From: an uncultured Bacteroidales bacterium
GTDB lineage: Bacteria; Bacteroidota; Bacteroidia; Bacteroidales; F082
Reading direction: 5' to 3'
Assembly: GCA_900318465.1 (NCBI GenBank)
Contig: ONKQ01000002.1
Location: forward strand, 1 to 64,000
Length of the DNA stretch: 64,000 nucleotides
Numbering within the stretch: position 1 is the first letter of the stretch; the number at the start of each line of letters is the position of its first letter. This document shows, piece by piece, positions 1 through 8,914 of the stretch. A program made the translations under genes and the position numbers. The notes beneath the pieces are model-generated. The model worked only from the letters and a program-made list of their open reading frames with translations. It had not been told where the DNA came from and did not search any database.

Positions 1-59
1 ACCCATAGACGCGACCTGACCTTGTCTCTTCCCTCTTCTGTTTGGCGATTGTTATTCAT
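1..59 (-). CDS. 5' end of a leftward gene, product unknown (partial)
   Basis: Reading leftward from an ATG at 57-59 there is an open frame of 19 codons (beginning MNNNRQTEEGRDKV) that runs off the window edge. A Bacteroidota-type -7 element, TATGTTTG on the minus strand, lies at 128-135, which would place a transcription start about 60 bases upstream of this ATG. The visible residues are hydrophilic and charged, with no signal peptide in the part seen. The family cannot be recognised from so little sequence. The call rests only on the promoter match plus the open frame and is tentative. Confidence 0.35.
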   Translation of the reverse strand, partial: MNNNRQTEEGRDKVRSRLW

Positions 60-127
60 TCCGTTAATTGTTTGTGGCCGTAAATATACAATTTTTCCCA
101 ATCTTTGTCGCTCCTTGTTTGACGCTG

Positions 128-135
128 CAAACATA
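128..135 (-). promoter_or_regulatory. -7 promoter element, leftward
   Basis: The minus strand reads TATGTTTG, matching the Bacteroidota -7 consensus TAnnTTTG. No good TTTG -33 box is visible at the expected distance, so this is a half-match. It would serve the partial leftward gene at 1-59. Confidence 0.35.
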
Positions 136-139
136 GGAT

Positions 140-330
140 GACGCGAAGCGGGAGAGGGTGCGAAGCCCAGAGGCACACTACAGATGTATATGATGTGTCA
201 TGCCTCCAGCACGCAGGTTGCTGTGGCTGCTCATGTGTCGTCCCCACACTATGACTGGTGTGTCGGGCCTCACACTATGGCATGTGGGGTTAATAGGATG
301 TCGTGTCTTCGACACGGGGCTGGTGCTGCA
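140..330. other. Non-coding stretch with several hairpins
   Basis: No convincing gene lies here. Visible structure: AGGCA (171-175) pairs with TGCCT (201-205); CCCCACA (242-248) pairs with TGTGGGG (283-289) around two direct copies of CACACTATG (246-254 and 271-279); and CGTGTC-TTC-GACACG forms a perfect 6-bp hairpin at 302-316. There is no T-run after any stem, so these are not typical terminators. It could be the structured 5' region of the leftward gene, a small RNA, or the remnant of a mobile element. Confidence 0.3.
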
Positions 331-360
331 CAGTAGAAACGCATTATCTAGTACTTCCGA

Positions 361-460
361 AATAAGTAGATTTAGTTTACATAATAGACTGCGAGACTCC
401 GAGTCGAACAAATACCCGAAGTCTCGTGTCCCGAAGTCTCGAAGTCAAAAGATAATGCAG
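361..460 (+). repeat. Dispersed palindromic repeat, copy 1 (shortened)
   Basis: This is one of three copies of a roughly 100-130 base intergenic element in the window (others at 6062-6190 and 53916-54044). It begins AATAAGTAGA, contains TAGTTTACATA, then left-arm GAGACT units, then a right arm made of CCCGAAGTCTCG units, and ends AAGTCAAAAGATAATGCAG. The left arm is shorter than in the other copies. As with the others, it lies just upstream of a rightward gene and in the same orientation. Confidence 0.8.
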
Positions 461-500
461 CTTTGTTTTGAACAGTTACTTATTAAAAAAAACACTAAAT

Positions 501-531
501 TTTGTTGCATTTGCAAAAATCCCTATCTTTG
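501..531 (+). promoter_or_regulatory. Bacteroidota-type promoter of the NfnAB fusion gene
   Basis: TTTG at 501-504, a 19-base spacer, then TATCTTTG at 524-531. This is a full match to the TTTG-N19-TAnnTTTG consensus. Transcription would start near 538, which excludes the upstream in-frame ATG at 502 and supports translation from 574. Confidence 0.8.
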
Positions 532-573
532 CAGAATGAATTTCCCGAAAGACTAACTCAATATTCTTATATT

Positions 574-2844
574 ATGTTTGAGATTATTCACAAAGAAACC
601 TTTGCGGCGGAAACCTACCTGATGGATGTGTATGCGCCGCGAATCGCCCATTCGGCTTTGCCGGGGCAGTTCCTTATCGTCAAGATGGAGGAAAACTCTG
701 AACGTATCCCGCTGACCATCAGCGACTACCACCGCGTCAGGGGAACGGTGACTATCGTCTTCAAGGCCATTGGCGAATCCACCAAGAAGATGGCCGAGTA
801 CAAGGAAGGCGACCGCTTTGCTGACATCGTCGGTCCTTTGGGCAAGCCCTCCGAGTTTGCCACAATGACCGCTGAGGAATTGCGCAAGCGCAGTTTCGTT
901 TTCATCGGCGGCGGCGTGGGCATCGCCCCGATTTATCCCCAAGTGAAGTGGTTGAACGACCACGGTGCCACTGCCGACTGCATCATCGGTGCGCGTACCA
1001 AGGACTTGCTGATTTTTGAAAAGGAATTGGCCGAGGTCAGTAACCTGTATGTCACTTCCGACGACGGTTCCACGGGTCGTAAAGGCTTGGTTACCGATGT
1101 GTTACGTCAACTCGTGGCCAGCGGCAAGCAGTATGACGAAGCCGTTGCCATCGGTCCTATGATCATGATGAAGTTCGCCACCAAGACCTGTGAGGAGTTG
1201 GGCATCCGCTGTACGGTGTCGCTCAACTCGATTATGGTCGATGGTACGGGCATGTGCGGAGCCTGCCGTGTGAGCATTGCCGGAAAGACCAAGTTCACCT
1301 GCATCGACGGTCCCGAGTTCCTCGGAAAGGACGTTGACTTCGACGGTGCCATGAAGCGTCAGGCCATGTATAACAATGTGGAAACGCGCAAGCAACTCGA
1401 AGCCGAGGAGAAAGCTGAAGGCCACAAGTGCCACATCGGAGGCATTTCTGAAGAAACCTTCGACAAGAAAAAGCGCGTCCCGGTGCCGGAGCAGAAACCC
1501 GAAATCCGCGCCCACAACTTTGACGAGGTTTGCTTAGGCTATTCGGCTGACATGGCCATCATGGAAGCCCAGCGTTGCCTGCATTGCAAGAACCCGCAGT
1601 GTGTGGAGCATTGCCCTGTCAATGTTGACATTCCTGGTTTTATCGCCCGTGTGGCCAAAGGCGACTTCGAGGGTGCTGCCGGCGTCATCAGTTGTGACTC
1701 GGCACTGCCTGCCGTTTGCGGTCGCGTGTGTCCGCAAGAAACGCAGTGCGAAGGTTCCTGCGTGATGGGCAAGAAGTTCGAGCCTATCGCTATCGGCAAG
1801 CTGGAACGTTTCGTCGGCGACTATGCCATCGAGCACGACCTGCATTTCAGCAGCCAATGCATCCCGAATGGTCACAAGGTGGCCATCATCGGTAGCGGAC
1901 CTTCTGGCTTGACCTGCGCAAAGGATTTGTTGTCAATGGGTTACGATGTCACTATCTTTGAAGCCTTGCATGAATTGGGCGGTGTGCTGATGTATGGCAT
2001 TCCGTCGTTCCGTCTGCCGAAAGACACTGTCGTGAAGAAAGAAGTGGAAAGCGTGCGCAAGTTGGGCGCGAAGTTCGAGAAAGATGTGGTCGTCGGTCGT
2101 ACCATTACCATCGATGAGTTGATGAAACGCGAAGGCTTTGAGGCAGTCTTTGTCGGTTCGGGAGCCGGATTCCCGATGATGATGAACGTGCCGGGCGAGA
2201 ACCTTTGCGGCGTGGTTTCGGCCAACGAATTCCTGACCCGCAACAACCTGCTCTTCGCCTACAAGGAAGGTTACGAAACTCCGAATTTCGTGGGTAAGAA
2301 AGTCGCGGTGGTCGGTGGTGGCAACGTGGCTATGGACGCTGCTCGTACCGCTTTGCGTCTTGGCTCGGAGGTGCATATCGTCTATCGCCGCTCCGAGGCT
2401 GAACTGCCTGCGAGAGTGGAGGAGGTGCATCACGCCAAGGAAGAAGGCGTCATCTTCGACCTGCTGACGGCTCCTGTCGAGGTATTAGGCGACGAAAACG
2501 GCTGGGTGAAAGGCTTCAAGTGCGTGAAATGCGAACTTGGCGAGCCTGATGCCTCTGGTCGCCGCAGCCCCGTCCCGATCAAGGATTCGGAGTTTGTCCT
2601 CGATGTCGACATGATTATCATGGCCCTTGGCACTTCACCTAACCCGCTGATTGGCAGCACGACCCGCAACCTCGACTTGAACAAGAAGGGGTGCATCGTG
2701 GCCGATGAGGTGGGCACGACCTCACGTCCTGGCATCTTCGCCGGTGGCGATGCCGTGAGCGGTGCTGCCACGGTCATCCTCGCCATGGGCGCGGGCAAGA
2801 AGTCTGCCAAGGCGATTGACGAGTATATTAAGAGCTTGCATTGA
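574..2844 (+). CDS. NfnAB-like fusion: ferredoxin-NADP reductase/DHODB-type subunit joined to GltA-type NADPH oxidoreductase
   Basis: A 756-residue cytosolic flavoprotein. The first 280 residues form an FNR/DHODB-like module with a nucleotide-binding GGGVGIAP near residue 112 and a 2Fe-2S site, Cys228, Cys231 and Cys243, with Asp223 where a fourth Cys would stand; NfnA proteins are known for such an Asp ligand. The rest is the NfnB/glutamate-synthase small-subunit module, with Cys-rich 4Fe-4S motifs near residues 335-400 (CLHCKNPQCVEHCP), an FAD site GSGPSG near 440, an NADPH site GGGNVAMDA near 581 and a C-terminal GIFAGGDAVSGAATV flavin loop. The family links ferredoxin, NADH and NADPH pools by electron bifurcation; databases often label it a dihydroorotate dehydrogenase/glutamate synthase fusion. 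The longer frame from 502 starts inside the promoter and is rejected. The precise reaction here is inferred. Confidence 0.9.
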   Translation: MFEIIHKETFAAETYLMDVYAPRIAHSALPGQFLIVKMEENSERIPLTISDYHRVRGTVTIVFKAIGESTKKMAEYKEGDRFADIVGPLGKPSEFATMTAEELRKRSFVFIGGGVGIAPIYPQVKWLNDHGATADCIIGARTKDLLIFEKELAEVSNLYVTSDDGSTGRKGLVTDVLRQLVASGKQYDEAVAIGPMIMMKFATKTCEELGIRCTVSLNSIMVDGTGMCGACRVSIAGKTKFTCIDGPEFLGKDVDFDGAMKRQAMYNNVETRKQLEAEEKAEGHKCHIGGISEETFDKKKRVPVPEQKPEIRAHNFDEVCLGYSADMAIMEAQRCLHCKNPQCVEHCPVNVDIPGFIARVAKGDFEGAAGVISCDSALPAVCGRVCPQETQCEGSCVMGKKFEPIAIGKLERFVGDYAIEHDLHFSSQCIPNGHKVAIIGSGPSGLTCAKDLLSMGYDVTIFEALHELGGVLMYGIPSFRLPKDTVVKKEVESVRKLGAKFEKDVVVGRTITIDELMKREGFEAVFVGSGAGFPMMMNVPGENLCGVVSANEFLTRNNLLFAYKEGYETPNFVGKKVAVVGGGNVAMDAARTALRLGSEVHIVYRRSEAELPARVEEVHHAKEEGVIFDLLTAPVEVLGDENGWVKGFKCVKCELGEPDASGRRSPVPIKDSEFVLDVDMIIMALGTSPNPLIGSTTRNLDLNKKGCIVADEVGTTSRPGIFAGGDAVSGAATVILAMGAGKKSAKAIDEYIKSLH

Positions 2845-2850
2845 CGTTTA

Positions 2851-2937
2851 CGTCATTGCGAGGAGGAACGACGAAGCAATCCAGACAATAGTCATTTGGC
2901 TTGATGTCTGGATTGCTTCACTGCGTTCGCAATGACG
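2851..2937. repeat. Palindromic intergenic repeat (CGTCATTGCGAG type)
   Basis: Left arm CGTCATTGCGAG...AAGCAATCCAGAC (2851-2886) and right arm GTCTGGATTGCTTC...CGCAATGACG (2906-2937) form a long imperfect hairpin. It begins six bases after the NfnAB stop and ends nine bases before the convergent gene's stop, so it may terminate both transcripts. Repeats of this sequence type are widespread in bacterial genomes. A degenerate half copy lies inside the gene at 12771. Confidence 0.8.
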
Positions 2938-2946
2938 CAAAGCGTG

Positions 2947-3246
2947 TTATTCCTTAATCTCAACATAAAACACCGTCGGGTCGTCGTCTTCCTCGAAAGA
3001 TTCGTCGGTGTAGTATTGTCTGGGCTTGTCGTCGTCTTGGAACAAAATGAGCGTCACCTTTTTAAAAGGTATGGGTTGGCCTTGCTTGCTGTATCGCTCG
3101 ATGTCGGCTTCGGTGAGGCCTTCCATGTGCATCATTTTCAACATCATGGCGAGGTCTAAGTTCACATTGAGCAAATCCTGTTTCCACTCAATGCTAATGA
3201 CCGCTGTGGTATAGAGCTTGAAATTCTTTACTTCAATCTTTTTCAT
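2947..3246 (-). CDS. Small conserved-looking cytosolic protein, function unknown
   Basis: A 99-residue protein beginning MKKIEVKNFKLYTTAVISI. It has no signal peptide or membrane segment, a Met-rich central helix (LAMMLKMMHMEG) followed by LTEADIERYSKQG, and an acidic C-terminus (EEDDDPTVFYVEIKE). The frame extends upstream to 3330, but the Met at 3246 starts the ordinary-looking protein and leaves room for a promoter shared with the divergent gene at 3347. It is convergent with the NfnAB gene across the palindromic repeat. I do not recognise the family. Confidence 0.6.
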   Translation of the reverse strand: MKKIEVKNFKLYTTAVISIEWKQDLLNVNLDLAMMLKMMHMEGLTEADIERYSKQGQPIPFKKVTLILFQDDDKPRQYYTDESFEEDDDPTVFYVEIKE

Positions 3247-3346
3247 AGTGGCTGAAATTTTCTGCAAAAATGAGAAATTTGCACGAAATTTGCATCCAAT
3301 TGCGTCGAATTTTATAATTTTGTCCATCATTTAAAACTTAATTGAA

Positions 3347-4066
3347 ATGCGTAAGAATTTGATTGTTATCATGTTGGCATTGTTTGCGATGCCTGTTTTT
3401 GCACAAACTATCGAAAGTGTGGATGTTTCCAAGTCTCCCAATGGTGTTTACAAGGCTTCAGCTGGCGATTGCAGCATCGAAGGCACGGTGGCCGATGGTA
3501 AGAAAGTCGGCACTTGGATTGAATATTACAATAGCAACACTTACCTGCCCAAACGCATCATCAACTACGTCAACGGCAAGCGCAACGGCGTGTACGTGGA
3601 GATCGACAAAACCGGCTCCATCACAAAAAAGGCTGAGTACAAGGACGATATGCTGAATGGTCAAGTCAGCGAGTGGTATCGTGGCGGACGTTTGTCGAAG
3701 CTCAATACCTATAAGGACAACGTCATGGACGGGCAACAGATTCTGTGCTACGAAAAGGGTGGCAACCTTGAGGTGTCGAATTACAAGAACGGCAAACGCG
3801 ACGGCTTGACGACCTGGTATTACGAGAACGGCCAAAAGAAGATGAGCATCGAATACAAGCAAGGCCAGTTCGACGGCAATCAGGAGACTTTTTACGAAGA
3901 CGGCTCGTTGAAGAGTGAGTCGGCTTACAAGAACGGCAAGCAGCAGGGAAAGACCAAGACTTACGCCGAAAAGCAGAAGCCGCAAGTCGACAAGAAGGAA
4001 ATCGATAGCAAGAAGGAAAAGGAAATCAAGGGGATGGAAATCAAAAAGGATGTGAAAAAGCCTTGA
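3347..4066 (+). CDS. Exported MORN_2-repeat (YwqK-like) protein
   Basis: A 239-residue protein with a signal peptide (MRKNLIVIMLALFAMPVFAQ, cleavage after about residue 20). The middle is built of MORN_2-type repeats of roughly 23 residues with the G-x-W-x-x-Y-Y / Y-x-N-G-K pattern, for example KVGTWIEYYNS, GQVSEWYRGG, GLTTWYYENGQKK and GNQETFYEDGSLKS. The tail from about residue 200 is Lys-rich and probably disordered. Such proteins are often annotated as YwqK-family antitoxins, but this one is exported and more likely an envelope protein. A -7 element TAATTTTG sits at 3315-3322 with TTTG at 3289-3292. Its TGA overlaps the TTG start of the TonB receptor (TTGA), suggesting translational coupling. 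Confidence 0.75.
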   Translation: MRKNLIVIMLALFAMPVFAQTIESVDVSKSPNGVYKASAGDCSIEGTVADGKKVGTWIEYYNSNTYLPKRIINYVNGKRNGVYVEIDKTGSITKKAEYKDDMLNGQVSEWYRGGRLSKLNTYKDNVMDGQQILCYEKGGNLEVSNYKNGKRDGLTTWYYENGQKKMSIEYKQGQFDGNQETFYEDGSLKSESAYKNGKQQGKTKTYAEKQKPQVDKKEIDSKKEKEIKGMEIKKDVKKP

Positions 4067-5991
4067 ACCGTCGCATTGGAATTATCGTACTGTTTTTTTG
4101 GGGCATGATGCTTTCGCGGCTTCATGCCCAAGACACCATTACGCTGAAGACCGTGGAGGTGAAGGCGGAGCGTGATAGGGTGGAGGCGGTCAAACCTTTG
4201 GTGACGAGGAAGTTGGATACCATCATCCTGAAGTCGAAAAGCACTGCTACGCTCTCCGACCTGCTCATCCAACACAGCCCTGTGTTCATCAAGACATACG
4301 GACCGGGCGGAGTGTCGACGGCTTCGTTTCGTGGTACAACGGCCAGCCATACCCTCGTGTTGTGGAACGGTTTCCAACTCAACGCACCCACGCTCGGGCA
4401 AGTCGACTTCAGCACCATACCCGTTTTCCTTGTCGACGACGTCAGCCTCAATTGGGGCAGCGGCACCTCGTCCAACAGCGGCGGACTGGGCGGCTCGGTC
4501 AACATCGACAACAACATCCACTTCGGCGACGGGATTCATTTGGATATCAAACGCACATTCGGCAGCTTCAAAACTTTCGGTAGTTATTATACCATGGGTT
4601 ACTATGGGAAGAAAGTTTCGTTTCGCGTGAAGACCTATCGGAACTCGTCGGAAAACGATTTCATGTATTACAACAATGCGGTGCCCGATACCAACAGGAG
4701 GTTGAAACAACGTAATGCCGATTTCGTGGATTACGGCGTCATGCCCGAAGTGAGTCTCATGCTGAAACACAGTCTTATCAGTTTTTCTTCGTGGAACCAG
4801 TGGAATGAGCGCAACTTGCCTCCCATAATGACCAACGTCAGCAACAAAAATTTTGAAGAATGGACCAAGGATAGTTTTTCGCGCAATTTCTTGTCGTTCA
4901 AGACCTTTTGGGATTCAGGAAGTCTACAGTTGAAGTCGGCGGCCTTTGTGGAAAACCAACGTTATTTCCTTGAAGTGCGCAATCCTTACACTAATGGCTT
5001 TGTGACGGGCATCAATTCCATCAACAAGGCCTTGGTGCTGCACCAAATCGCCAACCTCGAACAACATCTCTACAAAAGTTGGAACCTGAAGGCCAAACTG
5101 CAATGGGACAACGAGCGCGTTTGGTCGAACAACTATGAAGGCATGAAAAAACGCAACGTGGTCTCGGCTTACGCGGCAGTCAATGGCGAGCCTTTCAAAT
5201 ACGCCAACCTCAACCTCACGGCGCGTTACGACTGGACCGATGGCAAGCCGATGGGATTGTTCCCGACGGCGACTTTTTCGTATCAGCTGCCTTTCTTCAA
5301 GGCACTTTCCCTTACTTTGGGCTATAGCCACAACTACCGCAACCCCTCGTTGAACGACCTTTATTGGTATCCGGGTGGCAATCCCGACCTGTTGCCCGAA
5401 AACGGACGCACTGTCGACTTGGCCATCAAATTCAATAAGGAATTTGGCCCTTTCAAACTCGATTTTCGCACGGGTGGCTACCTTTCGCGGGTAAAGAACT
5501 GGATTCAGTGGAAGCCGAGTTTCTACCGTTATTGGGTGCCTGAGAATGTGGCTATGGTGTTTGCGCGAGGCATTGAGAACCATATCGATGCGTCATTTGT
5601 CAAAGGCGACTGGAAACTGAGTTTGTCGGGCAATTACGTGTTCACTGTCACCACCGATGAAAGTCCAAGGGCTGATTCACTTGGCATCAGCGGCAAGCAA
5701 CTCATCTACATCCCGCGACATCACGGCAACCTGTTTTTCAATGCCCAATGGAAGACATGGAACTTGAGTTATACGGTGGAGATGACTGGTCGGCGTAGCA
5801 CGTCGTACGGCGATGAAGAATGGCTTCCGCTGCTGCCCTATACACTGCATCACGTTGCTTTGGGCAAACAAATGAATCAATTCCGTGTTGAGCTTCGATG
5901 CAACAACCTGACTGATAAGGACTACCAAAACGTCATTTGGCGCGCCATGCCAGGAAGGAGCTTTGAGGTGATGGTGAATTACAAATATTAA
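4063..5991 (+). CDS. TonB-dependent outer-membrane receptor (BtuB/CirA-like)
   Basis: A 642-residue protein with a signal peptide ending near LSRLHAQ. An N-terminal plug region (about residues 40-150) carries LLIQHSPVFIKTYGPGG, ASFRGTTASHTLVLWNG and a GGLGGSVNI segment. The remainder shows amphipathic beta-strands with alternating aromatic residues and ends in an aromatic residue (EVMVNYKY), as expected of a 22-strand barrel. There is no SusC-type carboxypeptidase-like N-terminal domain and no SusD neighbour, so a small ligand such as a cobalamin or chelate is more likely than a glycan; the substrate is not known. The TTG start overlaps the previous stop. No ATG precedes the signal peptide, which supports the unusual start. 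Confidence 0.85.
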   Translation: MNRRIGIIVLFFWGMMLSRLHAQDTITLKTVEVKAERDRVEAVKPLVTRKLDTIILKSKSTATLSDLLIQHSPVFIKTYGPGGVSTASFRGTTASHTLVLWNGFQLNAPTLGQVDFSTIPVFLVDDVSLNWGSGTSSNSGGLGGSVNIDNNIHFGDGIHLDIKRTFGSFKTFGSYYTMGYYGKKVSFRVKTYRNSSENDFMYYNNAVPDTNRRLKQRNADFVDYGVMPEVSLMLKHSLISFSSWNQWNERNLPPIMTNVSNKNFEEWTKDSFSRNFLSFKTFWDSGSLQLKSAAFVENQRYFLEVRNPYTNGFVTGINSINKALVLHQIANLEQHLYKSWNLKAKLQWDNERVWSNNYEGMKKRNVVSAYAAVNGEPFKYANLNLTARYDWTDGKPMGLFPTATFSYQLPFFKALSLTLGYSHNYRNPSLNDLYWYPGGNPDLLPENGRTVDLAIKFNKEFGPFKLDFRTGGYLSRVKNWIQWKPSFYRYWVPENVAMVFARGIENHIDASFVKGDWKLSLSGNYVFTVTTDESPRADSLGISGKQLIYIPRHHGNLFFNAQWKTWNLSYTVEMTGRRSTSYGDEEWLPLLPYTLHHVALGKQMNQFRVELRCNNLTDKDYQNVIWRAMPGRSFEVMVNYKY

Positions 5992-6061
5992 AAAATACGT
6001 TTTTTCCACAATAATTTGTTTTCCAATCCGTTTTCCTCATAATCACGTTATATTTTTCGGC

Positions 6062-6190
6062 GATAAGTAGATGAGTAAAATTAGTTTACATATTGGACGT
6101 GAGACTTCGGGACTGCGAGACTACGAGGCATTTACTTGTCCCGAAGTCTCGAAGTCCCGTGTCCCGAAGTCAAAAGATATTACAGTTTAA
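6062..6190 (+). repeat. Dispersed palindromic repeat, copy 2
   Basis: A full-length copy. It starts GATAAGTAGATGAGTA, then TTAGTTTACATATTGGACG, a left arm of GAGACT/GGGACT units (6099-6128), a right arm TGTCCCGAAGTCTCGAAG onward (6138-6172), and the tail AAAAGATATTACAGTTTAA. The arms form a long imperfect hairpin. It lies directly upstream of the receptor gene at 6210. Its presence caused a spurious in-frame extension of that gene back to 6093. Confidence 0.85.
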
Positions 6191-6209
6191 TTTAGAACAC
6201 ATACATAAG

Positions 6210-8879
6210 ATGAAGAAATCACATTTTTTGAAGGCTTTGGGCCTGTTGATGCTAATTGTTTTTGCAGTGTTGAATGGTGAGGCTCAGCCTCCTGGCGGCA
6301 ATCGTCCCCCTGGTGGGCAGAATCCGGGTGGTCGTCCTCCATACGGTGGTGACCGTCAGTGGGGTCAAAATGACTCCAATATGCCTGCGGTAAAACAAAA
6401 GAAGAAAGTGCGTGAGGGCGACACCTTCGTTGTGGTGGGTTATTTGCGCGACTCCATCACAGGTGAGGGGCTGCCATACGTCAATGTGGCTGTACTCGAT
6501 TCGGTTGACAATGAGTTCGTTAAAGGTACAGCTACCAACATTGATGGTCGTTTCGAACTCAACAACATTCCACAAGGTCCAATGGTGCTGCGCGTGTCGG
6601 CCATCGGCTATGGCAACAAGACCGTGCCGTTCCGCGTGAGCAACAACACCGATTTGGGTGTCATCCTTATGACTGAAAATTCCACAGCCTTGAACGAGGT
6701 GACGATTACTGCCGAGAAACCACTCTACGCCATGGAGGGCGAGAAGCTGATTTACAACGTCAGCGAAGACCCATCCATCCAGACAGGTACCACCGAGGAT
6801 GCCTTGCAGAATGCGCCAGGCGTGGAGGTCGACGTGGAGGGTAACATCACCTTGCGCGGCGTGTCGAGTGTGGAAATTTGGATTAACGACAAGCCCTCGA
6901 AACTTACGGAGGAGAACCTGAAGACTTATCTCCAGACCTTGCCGGCCAACGCCATCGCACGTATCGAGACCATCACCAATCCTTCGGCCAAATACGCCAC
7001 CGATGCCGAGGCAGTCATCAACATCGTGACTTCGGCGCACATCAAGAGCAACCAGTTTGTCAGCTTTGGCGTGAATGGCTCCAACCAGCCTTTCGTTTCG
7101 CCTTGGGTGAGCTACATGTGGAAGAAGGAGAGACTGAGCATCAACCTGTTTGCTTCGGGTCGTTACAGCGACCGCAAAAGTACCACCGACGAATGGGCTT
7201 TGCAACGTCGTTTCGACTCCATTTCAAATGATTATCAAGTCACATGGGCCGACACCTCGTCGCAAAACAGCGGCAACCGTCGCTATTCAGGTAACATGTT
7301 TTTGGGAATCAACTATGAGATTGACTCCATGAGCGAGATTTCGTTTGACGCTGGCGGGTTCTACAACCGTGGCTTCAGCAATTCGTTGCGCTCGAAACAC
7401 CAGACCTATTACTATCTCGACACGGTTCCCAATTATGAGATGCTGTATATTGATACAACCAACAGCGATTCCGACGACCAATCCATCTTTAGCCATGTGG
7501 GAGTTGACTACACGAAGAAGTTCGACAACGAGGGACACAATCTCCGCATAGGACTCAATACCCGTTTCAGCCACAATGCTAACGAGCAGTGGTACAACCG
7601 ATTCTATGATGTGTACACCGACCTTGACGAGCACCGTTATCTGTTGTCGCGCAACCAAAGTTTCGGCGGCAGTCTCGATATTCGCTACAACCGACCCTAT
7701 AGCCAAGATGGTGAGTTGAGTTACGGACTCCGCGCCGACCATCAGTGGTCAGACAACACCTACAACCGATACCTTTCTGATGATGAAATCACTAAAAATG
7801 GTTTCATTACCGATACGTTAGAGGTTGACTTGCTGCGTACATACAAGTTCAAAGGTATTGAGTCGAGTGCCAATGCCGATGTCAACTGGACGCACCGTTG
7901 GGGTGGGTTCACCTTGAGTACGGGTCTTGGCTTGGGCGGTGACCGCATTGATTACGCCTACACCAACACACCTTTCTATGATGCAAACACATTGTATTTC
8001 ATGATGTTTCGCCCGTCTATCCACTTGACCTACCGCACGGAAGACATGCACAACCTAAAGATCAATTACTCCATGCGCATGTCGCATCCTGACGAAGACC
8101 AAGTTACCACTTTCCGCAGATATGGCGAAAATAGTTACTCGGTGGGCAACCCCACTGGACTGAAAAACAGCCTAACCCATAACGTGGAAGCGGGTTGGCA
8201 GAAGTATTTTGAGCGGTTTGGCAACATCGGCCTTGAGGCATACGGACGCTGGAGTACCAACGAAATCAGCTCCTTGACCGACTCGGAATATGACGAGTTT
8301 CTTGACCGTGTGGTCAGCTACTCGATGCCTTACAACATGGGTAGCTCGTGGCGTTACGGCACCTCGCTCAACATGACTTACCGCCCAACGGGTTTCTTCA
8401 ATGTGAGACTCTACGCCAATCTTTACGACTATGGCTATCACATGGAATACGACCGTGTGGATGAATTTGGCAATGTCAAGCATCAGATTGATGAGCGCGA
8501 CAAGTGGTCGTGGAGTGTGCGCGTCAATGCTTGGGCAAAGATTTTCAATCAGTTGCAGCTGACAGCATCTGCCTTCTACAACTCGCCAACCTTAAGCCTG
8601 ATGAGCGAGCGCAAAGCACGTTATTCGCTCAACATGGGCGTGCGCAGCGATTTCTTCAAGCGTAAGGTGTCGGTATTTGTCAATGTGCAGGACATCTTCA
8701 ACTGGGGTGCAACGATTGGTTCAGGCTCAAGCAACACCAACCCGTACTATCTCTCTAACAGTACGAACAAGATGCTCAACAGCCGATATATTTCAGCCGG
8801 TGTCACGTTCCGCTTCGGTAAGTTGGAGTTAGAGAAAGACGCCAAAGAAGGAGCCGACGAAACTGGCGATTCGCTGTAA
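6210..8879 (+). CDS. TonB-dependent receptor with carboxypeptidase-regulatory-like domain (OMP_b-brl_3 type)
   Basis: An 889-residue outer-membrane protein. The order is: signal peptide (MKKSHFLKALGLLMLIVF..., ending near GEAQ), a Pro/Gly-rich segment (about residues 24-60), a carboxypeptidase regulatory-like beta-sandwich with GTATNIDGRFELNNIP near 115, a plug with EDALQNAPGVEVDVEGNITL and IETITNPSAKYA, then a barrel with many aromatic-ended strands and a C-terminal VTFRFGKLEL. This matches the outer-membrane beta-barrel family PF14905; those proteins lack SusD partners and their substrates are mostly unknown. The start at 6210 gives a proper signal peptide; the upstream frame is repeat sequence. 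The upstream dispersed repeat could influence its expression. Confidence 0.85.
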   Translation: MKKSHFLKALGLLMLIVFAVLNGEAQPPGGNRPPGGQNPGGRPPYGGDRQWGQNDSNMPAVKQKKKVREGDTFVVVGYLRDSITGEGLPYVNVAVLDSVDNEFVKGTATNIDGRFELNNIPQGPMVLRVSAIGYGNKTVPFRVSNNTDLGVILMTENSTALNEVTITAEKPLYAMEGEKLIYNVSEDPSIQTGTTEDALQNAPGVEVDVEGNITLRGVSSVEIWINDKPSKLTEENLKTYLQTLPANAIARIETITNPSAKYATDAEAVINIVTSAHIKSNQFVSFGVNGSNQPFVSPWVSYMWKKERLSINLFASGRYSDRKSTTDEWALQRRFDSISNDYQVTWADTSSQNSGNRRYSGNMFLGINYEIDSMSEISFDAGGFYNRGFSNSLRSKHQTYYYLDTVPNYEMLYIDTTNSDSDDQSIFSHVGVDYTKKFDNEGHNLRIGLNTRFSHNANEQWYNRFYDVYTDLDEHRYLLSRNQSFGGSLDIRYNRPYSQDGELSYGLRADHQWSDNTYNRYLSDDEITKNGFITDTLEVDLLRTYKFKGIESSANADVNWTHRWGGFTLSTGLGLGGDRIDYAYTNTPFYDANTLYFMMFRPSIHLTYRTEDMHNLKINYSMRMSHPDEDQVTTFRRYGENSYSVGNPTGLKNSLTHNVEAGWQKYFERFGNIGLEAYGRWSTNEISSLTDSEYDEFLDRVVSYSMPYNMGSSWRYGTSLNMTYRPTGFFNVRLYANLYDYGYHMEYDRVDEFGNVKHQIDERDKWSWSVRVNAWAKIFNQLQLTASAFYNSPTLSLMSERKARYSLNMGVRSDFFKRKVSVFVNVQDIFNWGATIGSGSSNTNPYYLSNSTNKMLNSRYISAGVTFRFGKLELEKDAKEGADETGDSL

Positions 8880-8883
8880 GTCA

Positions 8884-8904
8884 ATGCAAAACGAAACAGT
8901 ATAA
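8884..8904 (+). other. Possible leader mini-ORF before the GNAT gene
   Basis: ATG CAA AAC GAA ACA GTA TAA encodes six residues (MQNETV). Its first 13 bases repeat exactly at the start of the acetyltransferase gene at 8915 (MQNEKL). It lies between the receptor stop and the next gene. It may be a duplicated start region or a tiny leader; there is no proof of translation. Confidence 0.3.
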
Positions 8905-8914
8905 AGAAACAACC

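Noticed and set aside
502-573. N-terminal extension of the NfnAB gene
   Set aside because: This frame overlaps the TTTG-N19-TATCTTTG promoter, so it is upstream of the predicted transcript start.
6093-6209. N-terminal extension of the barrel receptor
   Set aside because: It is encoded by the dispersed palindromic repeat and would bury the signal peptide 39 residues inside.
6252-7205. Leftward open frame of 317 codons
   Set aside because: Antisense to the receptor gene; His-rich translation typical of a shadow frame.
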